From: an uncultured Eubacteriales bacterium
Lineage (GTDB): Bacteria; Bacillota; Clostridia; Christensenellales; UMGS416
NCBI GenBank assembly: GCA_900542005.1
Contig: UQLW01000003.1
Span: forward strand, 1-64,000
Reading direction: 5' to 3'
DNA length: 64,000 nt
This document shows positions 59,474 to 64,000 of this stretch, piece by piece. The position numbers and the translations under genes are program-made. The first letter of the stretch is position 1. Each line of letters opens with the position of its first letter. The notes under the pieces are model-generated. The model was not told the origin of the DNA. It searched no databases and saw only the letters and a list, made by a program, of their open reading frames with translations.

Positions 59474-59758
59474 GTGCGCTTTGATGATTTACGGCACACC
59501 TTCGCAACACTGGCGCTGGAGAACGGTATGGATGTGAAGACCCGCTCCGCCATTCTGGGCCATGTGTCGGCGGCCACCACATTGGACATCTACACCTACA
59601 TTACCGGTGATATGCAGCGCATGGCCGCCGCCAATATCGACCGCGGTATCGGCAAAGCAGCGCCGCAGGAGAACGTTTCGGCGCCGGGGCAGAAACCTGC
59701 CCCCAGCCACAGCGGAAAAGCCAAGGATGACCGATTTCAAGCCCTATGTGGGCCGTAA
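59474..59758 (+). pseudogene. Tyrosine recombinase (integrase) C-terminal remnant
   Basis: About 95 codons covering only the end of a phage or ICE-type integrase: RFDDLRHTFATLALENGMD, then GHVSAATTLDIYTYITGDM with the nucleophile Tyr. The core-binding and first catalytic parts are missing, and the His usual in the HxLR box (FHDLRH in relatives) is Asp here. Open frame extends back to 59441, just inside the inverted repeat. A truncated, probably inactive relic. Confidence 0.75.
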
Positions 59759-60008
59759 GCGCAAGTCCGGCACTGAAATCAACGACCACCTGTTCGAGGG
59801 CCGGTACTCCCCCAAATGGCCCGACGGCAAAAAGCACTCCCGCAACGTCTACGCCCATACCCGTGAGGAATGCGAGGAGAAACTGAAGGTGCTCATCGCG
59901 GAGATGAAAGCCGAAATCGCAGAGGCACAGCGACTGAAGGATCTGGGCGAAGGGAATGGAGCGCCCCCGGAGGGGAAGAAGGGAAAGCGGGCGAAGAAGG
60001 GGAAGTAA
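59727..60008 (+). CDS. Integrase-arm-like small protein
   Basis: 93 residues: MTDFKPYVGRKRKSG, then LFEGRYSPKWPDGKKHSRNVYAHTREE and a helix, with a Lys/Gly-rich tail. The pattern (EGRY...DGK...RNVYAHTREECEEKL) resembles the N-terminal DNA-binding arm of Tn916-type integrases as a free-standing protein; such genes follow integrases in some mobile elements. It overlaps the remnant upstream. Possible helper or split piece of the recombinase. Role inferred only. Confidence 0.55.
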   Translation: MTDFKPYVGRKRKSGTEINDHLFEGRYSPKWPDGKKHSRNVYAHTREECEEKLKVLIAEMKAEIAEAQRLKDLGEGNGAPPEGKKGKRAKKGK

Positions 60009-60015
60009 CAGATAA

Positions 60016-60062
60016 AACGAAGCGAGAATGGAGATCTTATTTTTCTCCATCCTCGCTTCGTT
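60016..60062. terminator. Hairpin between the integrase module and the RT gene
   Basis: AACGAAGCGAG-A-ATGGAGA pairs with TCTCCAT-C-CTCGCTTCGTT, 18 bp with one mismatch. It sits between convergent genes; T-runs are short, so it may be a bidirectional terminator. Confidence 0.6.
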
Positions 60063-60079
60063 CATTGTGCTCTCAACTT

Positions 60080-63000
60080 TTATTCAAAATGAGCAGGAAC
60101 ATCTTTTAGTGTTTGTTTTTTAGCCCGATAGGAACAATTCTTACATGCCTTGAAAAAGTCTGGATATTTTGATCTTATTACCTTCTTACACGCAAAGCAG
60201 TGAAGTTGGGTTTCCTTACGATTTGCTTCATACTGTTTCCGTGCTTTCCTCATTTGTTTAAATTCCAGTTCACCGATGATTACAACATCATTGATTCCAC
60301 CTTTAATTTGGACAACATTTTTATGTATCGTATCATATGGGCCAGTTATTCGAGAATCTCCGTATTTTGATGTATTAGCCTGAACTATAAAGCAATGGAG
60401 GTCACGAGATGTTGACTCTACGATACTTGAAAAATAGTTGGTATCCTTATTCAACTGTGGCACAAAGAGAACATCAATTTTCGACTTTAGGCTTGCCCTT
60501 GAATAAATATCTGTAAATTCAAAGCACAAAATTGTACTATATCGTATCCCGTTAGAATGAATTACATAATACAGCGGGCGTTCGGGATTTGAAATACGAT
60601 ACCCAAGTTTGTATAGGCATTCTTTTTCTTCGGGAGCATAGAAGTTTTTTTCGCGGAATAGCGCCACTGCATTCCTAAATCCATTATTGTTACATGGTTG
60701 AATAATGGTTGTGCAGTTAAATGCCCGATTTGTATTTCGGATATATCGCAATCCCGCAATAATAGATACATTGTTTTTCTGTGCAAAACGAGTTATGTCT
60801 TTTAGCCAAACTATTGGGATAAAGAACTCTGGGAATGTGATAAAATTAGCATCTTCTTTTACTGCGGTATTAGCCATGCGGAACAGCTGTTCTTTGTCAT
60901 GAATTGTCATTTTGTGCTCAGGACGCAACAACGACTGTAATGCATCATCTTCACTTACTGTGGTATTTGCCAGACCAACATAGTATTTGGGTGGAGTCTC
61001 GTTGAGTATACTAACATTAACTAAATCTATATTAGTATCGAACAATTCTACGCAACTTTGCTTTGCAACGCTTTCCGTTGCAAAACGTGCCACACTATTG
61101 AGTTGTGTGTATCGTTCCCAAATCGCTTCTATATTACTTCTGCCATTAAAGTCCTTCTTCGCGTCCTGCGTTGATTGCATGAAATAATAAATGAAAAGCT
61201 CATCCAGATGGAGAAAACGCGGAGTCCAAAAAAGCCGTTGCTTGTCCAAAACAAATGCACCAGGCTCATTCCAGGGATCTTTCTGAATTTCTAAAAAGGA
61301 GCATGTAGCGATTTGATCAAAAGGCAAATAATTGAGCAAAGGAAAAGAAATCAGATTATGGTTAAAAATATTGCTTTTTCTAAACTTTTTTGCTAACTCA
61401 ATGTTTTTATTTTGGGACGAACCAGTTGTCTCCCACCGATAATCTAATGCCATTGCTATGGAAATAGAAGTTCCAAGACGTTCTTTAAGGTTCTTTTTCA
61501 GTCGTCTAAAGATCGTAGTCTTCTTTTTACCATATATCTCTTTGGGGTCCAACAAGTCAAAGGTAAGCTCACGATCTATGTAATAGACTATATTGCGATA
61601 AAACCTTCGTGCAAATGGGTCTCGTTTTCTCTTGTCACCGCTCAAAACTTTTAGCTGGAGAATTAATTCAAACACTGATATCCAGCTTCCCATAAATTCG
61701 AAGGCAGAGCTTCCACTATAGAATTCCAAAAGATCATTGATAAATTCTTCGATTTTTCCTCTGTCTTGTTCTGTTATGTATGTATTTTTTAACAGTTGCT
61801 TCATCAATGTTACGCTTCTTGAAGCAGCGTAGTTATTGCTTTGCAGTATTCCAATATCGCGTATCTTTGTGCTTCCACCAATACTGTTAAAAAAGTAAGC
61901 GATGTCATTAAAATGATTCTTAATTACATCAAATTCAGGAAGCAAATTTGCCTCGCTGGAATTATCTCGAATTTGCTTCTCTGCAACCTCAATTAAAATG
62001 TTAGAGGCGTTTTGTTCAAAGAAGAAGCAATTTATTTTTTCTCGTTGAATTGCAATGGAATCAAAACTAGCAAAGATAAAATCATCGTTCTGAGTAGAGC
62101 TCTTTTTCCTAATCAAATCTTTTGCGCTTAGCAAATTGCATATGTATTCCTGTGTAACATTGCTTGCCTGAACTTCAGCAGGGATAATGATTATCATGTC
62201 ATCGACATATCTGCCATAATGTGTAGGGATAAGGGCATCTTTAATTTTCTGGTCAAATTCAAACAAATACAGTTCTCTCAGTAAGATGGGGCTCAAAAGG
62301 CCTATTGGGAAAATGGTTGCATTGTTCTTAATATCAATTCCCTTTTTATATTTTGAGATTAATCTTGTATATGATAGATATAGCTTTTCTTCTATATGGT
62401 TTATGAAGGAAAGCTCACCCAACCGAGAATCATTGCCTAAAAGGGTATTTAACGAGTCGAATTCAAACCGAACAGAATAATAAAAACTCTTTAAATCAAG
62501 GCTAAACATAAGTTGGTTTTGGCTCTGTAAGCCTTGACGCAACTTTGTGAATGCGTCTTTTTGCCATCGAGAATAGTTTTCATAATACGGTTCAAAGCAT
62601 CGATTGGAATCCCAGTCAATACCCTCATATAAACCATCTTGATTGAAGTAAAAAACACTTGGCTTAAACTTTCCAGCGTAGGAACATGATTGATTTCCGT
62701 ATTTTTTATTTCCTATTTTAGCCATGCACAATGTCCAGAGACAATCGAGTATCAACAGCTCAATAGGTGCATCAATGAAAAAATTGACTTTTGCGATATT
62801 TTTATGGTGGTCTATGGCACCTACAATTGCCGCAGTAGGTTCAGAAACAGCAACAAAGCTTTTAGGAAAGACCTGATAATCCAGTTGATTAATTAACCCC
62901 TCAAAATATGCTGAGTCTTCAGATATTAGCGCTTTCGTCAGCATATCGAACACTTGTTGAAAACGGCTATCGTCCGACTCGAATTCCGCAATTTTCTTTT

Positions 63001-63097
63001 TAATGAACAGCAGGGTTTTATCATAGAAGTAGTAAGACTTTAGTTTTTTATATGCTCCCTGTAGCATAGTTTTCATTTGTTCATATGTGTAATGCAT
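60080..63097 (-). CDS. Defence-type reverse transcriptase with nitrilase domain (DRT type 1/UG1-like)
   Basis: 1005 residues. RT domain about 110-350: motif A FSLDLKSFYYSV (Asp201), motif B-like FPIGLLSPILLREL (263-276), catalytic YVDD (297-300). A helical region follows, then a nitrilase-like domain about 695-945 with candidate triad Glu757 (FPEF), Lys817 (FREKNF) and Cys858 (LCFEF). A C-terminal zinc ribbon uses Cys967/970 and 985/988. RT plus nitrilase is the signature of UG1-type anti-phage RTs; the family is known, the member is unstudied. AT-rich; AAGAGGT before the ATG. Confidence 0.85.
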   Translation of the reverse strand: MHYTYEQMKTMLQGAYKKLKSYYFYDKTLLFIKKKIAEFESDDSRFQQVFDMLTKALISEDSAYFEGLINQLDYQVFPKSFVAVSEPTAAIVGAIDHHKNIAKVNFFIDAPIELLILDCLWTLCMAKIGNKKYGNQSCSYAGKFKPSVFYFNQDGLYEGIDWDSNRCFEPYYENYSRWQKDAFTKLRQGLQSQNQLMFSLDLKSFYYSVRFEFDSLNTLLGNDSRLGELSFINHIEEKLYLSYTRLISKYKKGIDIKNNATIFPIGLLSPILLRELYLFEFDQKIKDALIPTHYGRYVDDMIIIIPAEVQASNVTQEYICNLLSAKDLIRKKSSTQNDDFIFASFDSIAIQREKINCFFFEQNASNILIEVAEKQIRDNSSEANLLPEFDVIKNHFNDIAYFFNSIGGSTKIRDIGILQSNNYAASRSVTLMKQLLKNTYITEQDRGKIEEFINDLLEFYSGSSAFEFMGSWISVFELILQLKVLSGDKRKRDPFARRFYRNIVYYIDRELTFDLLDPKEIYGKKKTTIFRRLKKNLKERLGTSISIAMALDYRWETTGSSQNKNIELAKKFRKSNIFNHNLISFPLLNYLPFDQIATCSFLEIQKDPWNEPGAFVLDKQRLFWTPRFLHLDELFIYYFMQSTQDAKKDFNGRSNIEAIWERYTQLNSVARFATESVAKQSCVELFDTNIDLVNVSILNETPPKYYVGLANTTVSEDDALQSLLRPEHKMTIHDKEQLFRMANTAVKEDANFITFPEFFIPIVWLKDITRFAQKNNVSIIAGLRYIRNTNRAFNCTTIIQPCNNNGFRNAVALFREKNFYAPEEKECLYKLGYRISNPERPLYYVIHSNGIRYSTILCFEFTDIYSRASLKSKIDVLFVPQLNKDTNYFSSIVESTSRDLHCFIVQANTSKYGDSRITGPYDTIHKNVVQIKGGINDVVIIGELEFKQMRKARKQYEANRKETQLHCFACKKVIRSKYPDFFKACKNCSYRAKKQTLKDVPAHFE

Positions 63098-63240
63098 ATT
63101 CTACCTCTTCAGGATAAACTATTAAAAGGCCATGTTTATATTTCTTTCTTCATAGTGTTTGTCCTGCATAACCAAACAACAACAGCCGCATAGGAATTCT
63201 CCCACATGGCTGCCTTGGTGGCACAAAGGCCTACCGATAA
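63098..63240 (-). ncRNA. Long untranslated leader of the RT gene (candidate structured RNA)
   Basis: About 140 bases lie between the promoter start and the RT ATG, with no ORF. Short pairings are possible: CAGCC/CGGCTG around a GGGA/TTCC hairpin, and GGCC/GGCC near the ends. Some defence RTs use an adjacent ncRNA as template or cofactor; for UG1-type enzymes this is not settled, so the call is tentative. Confidence 0.3.
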
Positions 63241-63243
63241 TCA

Positions 63244-63272
63244 ATTATAATACGATTTGGTGAAAATTACAA
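63244..63272 (-). promoter_or_regulatory. Promoter of the RT gene
   Basis: On the minus strand TTGTAA and TATAAT are 17 bases apart. It gives the RT its own start, after a terminator for the upstream gene. Confidence 0.75.
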
Positions 63273-63356
63273 TAAGACGTCGGATTTACATATTTTTTCG
63301 ATTCGGGATGTTGGCTATTGCTTTCTGTTTTAAATCCTACTCCGCAATAAACAACG

Positions 63357-63396
63357 AAAAGGTACACAGCTCCAAAAAATGAGCTGTGTACCTTTT
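63357..63396 (-). terminator. Strong hairpin after the membrane-protein gene
   Basis: AAAAGGTACACAGCTC and GAGCTGTGTACCTTTT, a perfect 16-bp stem around eight bases. On the minus strand it ends in CTTTT and lies about 60 bases after the upstream stop. Confidence 0.75.
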
Positions 63397-63457
63397 CATG
63401 AATATTTAAGGAGTGCTGACCACTTCAACTGAACTCTCAGTCAGATCAATTATCTGT

Positions 63458-64000
63458 CTAAATTTCCATCTGTGTTGCCGTACGCAAGTATTCAAGCGCA
63501 GCTTCACCAAGCAAATTTTTGTGTTTTTCTATGAAATCACTTACAAAAGGAGCAACCCAATATTGACTGTTGTCCTCCGGTATCATTGAAAAGTCTAAGG
63601 CATCAAGATAATCGGGTGCCATAATACAGCTTGGAGATAATAGGACCAACAAGAAAAGGAATGTTATCAGAATATAATTAAGCATGTAGATTAGTTCGGC
63701 ACTCACATTACGAATTTCATTATCTTTGTAATGTGTATAAAGACGATTATAGTATAGATTTCCGTTTCCGTGAGTGTAGTTATTAAGCGTGTATCTAATC
63801 TGTTTTAGCTCGTCTTTAAGTCTGAATTTTTCAACAAGCTCTATACACTCTCCTGTGCTTGTTATATCATGAATAACCTCTGAAATATTCAAATGGGAAA
63901 GCTGATTTTTGACCCATGCGCTAATGTATTTTTCTTGTTTTGAGAGATTATCATTGGAAAGAATATCAGTGTTTCTACACGCTACGATCACATAAAGATA
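63458..64000 (-). CDS. Hypothetical membrane protein upstream of the RT (5' end outside the window)
   Basis: At least 180 codons; the frame stays open to the window edge, so the true start may lie beyond (a GTG at 63991 is the first in-window start). The N-terminal part is polar and helical. A strong hydrophobic segment (IYMLNYILITFLFLLVLL) lies in the middle, and the tail is soluble and acidic. An RYTLNNYTHGNG stretch faintly recalls HEPN-type motifs. AT-rich like the RT. Some DRT1-type loci include a small membrane protein; partner status is a guess. Confidence 0.55.
   Translation of the reverse strand, partial: YLYVIVACRNTDILSNDNLSKQEKYISAWVKNQLSHLNISEVIHDITSTGECIELVEKFRLKDELKQIRYTLNNYTHGNGNLYYNRLYTHYKDNEIRNVSAELIYMLNYILITFLFLLVLLSPSCIMAPDYLDALDFSMIPEDNSQYWVAPFVSDFIEKHKNLLGEAALEYLRTATQMEI

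Noticed and set aside
59172..59474. tRNA gene or direct repeat as an integration site near the integrase remnant
   Set aside because: No cloverleaf or T-loop sequence was found and no matching direct repeat was seen by eye.
60080..63097. Retron or group II intron reverse transcriptase
   Set aside because: No msr/msd-like inverted structure or intron domain V sequence was seen, the protein is far too long for a retron RT, and it carries a nitrilase-like domain instead of maturase or endonuclease domains.

Overview
The window is a stretch of bacterial chromosome from a Gram-positive, GC-rich member of the Bacillota, most likely class Clostridia. The signs are: the S10-spc-alpha ribosomal super-operon in Firmicutes order, ending in ecfA1-ecfA2-ecfT-truA-rplM-rpsI; a KOW-domain gene between map and infA; zinc-type S14, S4 and L36; strong AAGGAGG ribosome-binding sites with TTG and GTG starts; and stand-alone Spo0A C-terminal-like proteins. 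I cannot name the order or genus from sequence alone.

Layout. 1-20.6 kb: tail of tuf, then S10 (rpsJ-rpsQ), spc (rplN-secY-adk-map-infA-rpmJ) and alpha (rpsM-rpsK-rpsD-rpoA-rplQ) genes, all on +, then the ECF vitamin-transporter core, truA and rplM-rpsI. 20.6-23.3 kb: accessory stretch with two Spo0A-C-like regulators, a 43-codon gene, an amidase-domain protein and a small unknown gene behind a cluster of LexA-like palindromes. 23.3-36.7 kb: NUDIX-thioredoxin reductase-glmM, a hemolysin III-family membrane protein, gdhA, a PhnP-like hydrolase, an unknown Trp-rich protein, a three-gene FAD/Fe-S oxidoreductase operon of glycerol-3-phosphate dehydrogenase type, a MATE exporter and a secreted peptidoglycan-binding protein. 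36.8-43.5 kb: plsX-acpP-rnc-smc-ftsY. 43.6-52.2 kb: a MerR regulator facing a DUF4097-like lipoprotein gene, a MacAB-like exporter with two adaptor proteins, a DUF3810 membrane protein and a lipoprotein. 52.3-59.2 kb: pgi, serC-serA behind a structured leader, a VOC protein, a sugar isomerase-like protein and an M28 peptidase.

The right end (about 59.3-64 kb) differs. It holds an integrase remnant, a small integrase-arm-like protein, and then AT-rich DNA encoding a 1005-residue reverse transcriptase with a C-terminal nitrilase domain and zinc ribbon. Upstream of it is a gene for a predicted membrane protein that runs off the window. This looks like a horizontally acquired defence locus of the DRT type 1 (UG1-like) kind, with its own promoter and an approximately 140-nt untranslated leader.

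Besides that locus, the best leads are RNA-level and operator-level: a multi-helix leader before serC with no T-box motif, a terminator hairpin in the leader of the oxidoreductase operon, competing helices in the S10 leader, a folded rpmJ-rpsM spacer, and a textbook MerR operator in a 19-bp promoter spacer. All family calls come from reading motifs and overall resemblance; no database search or folding program was run.
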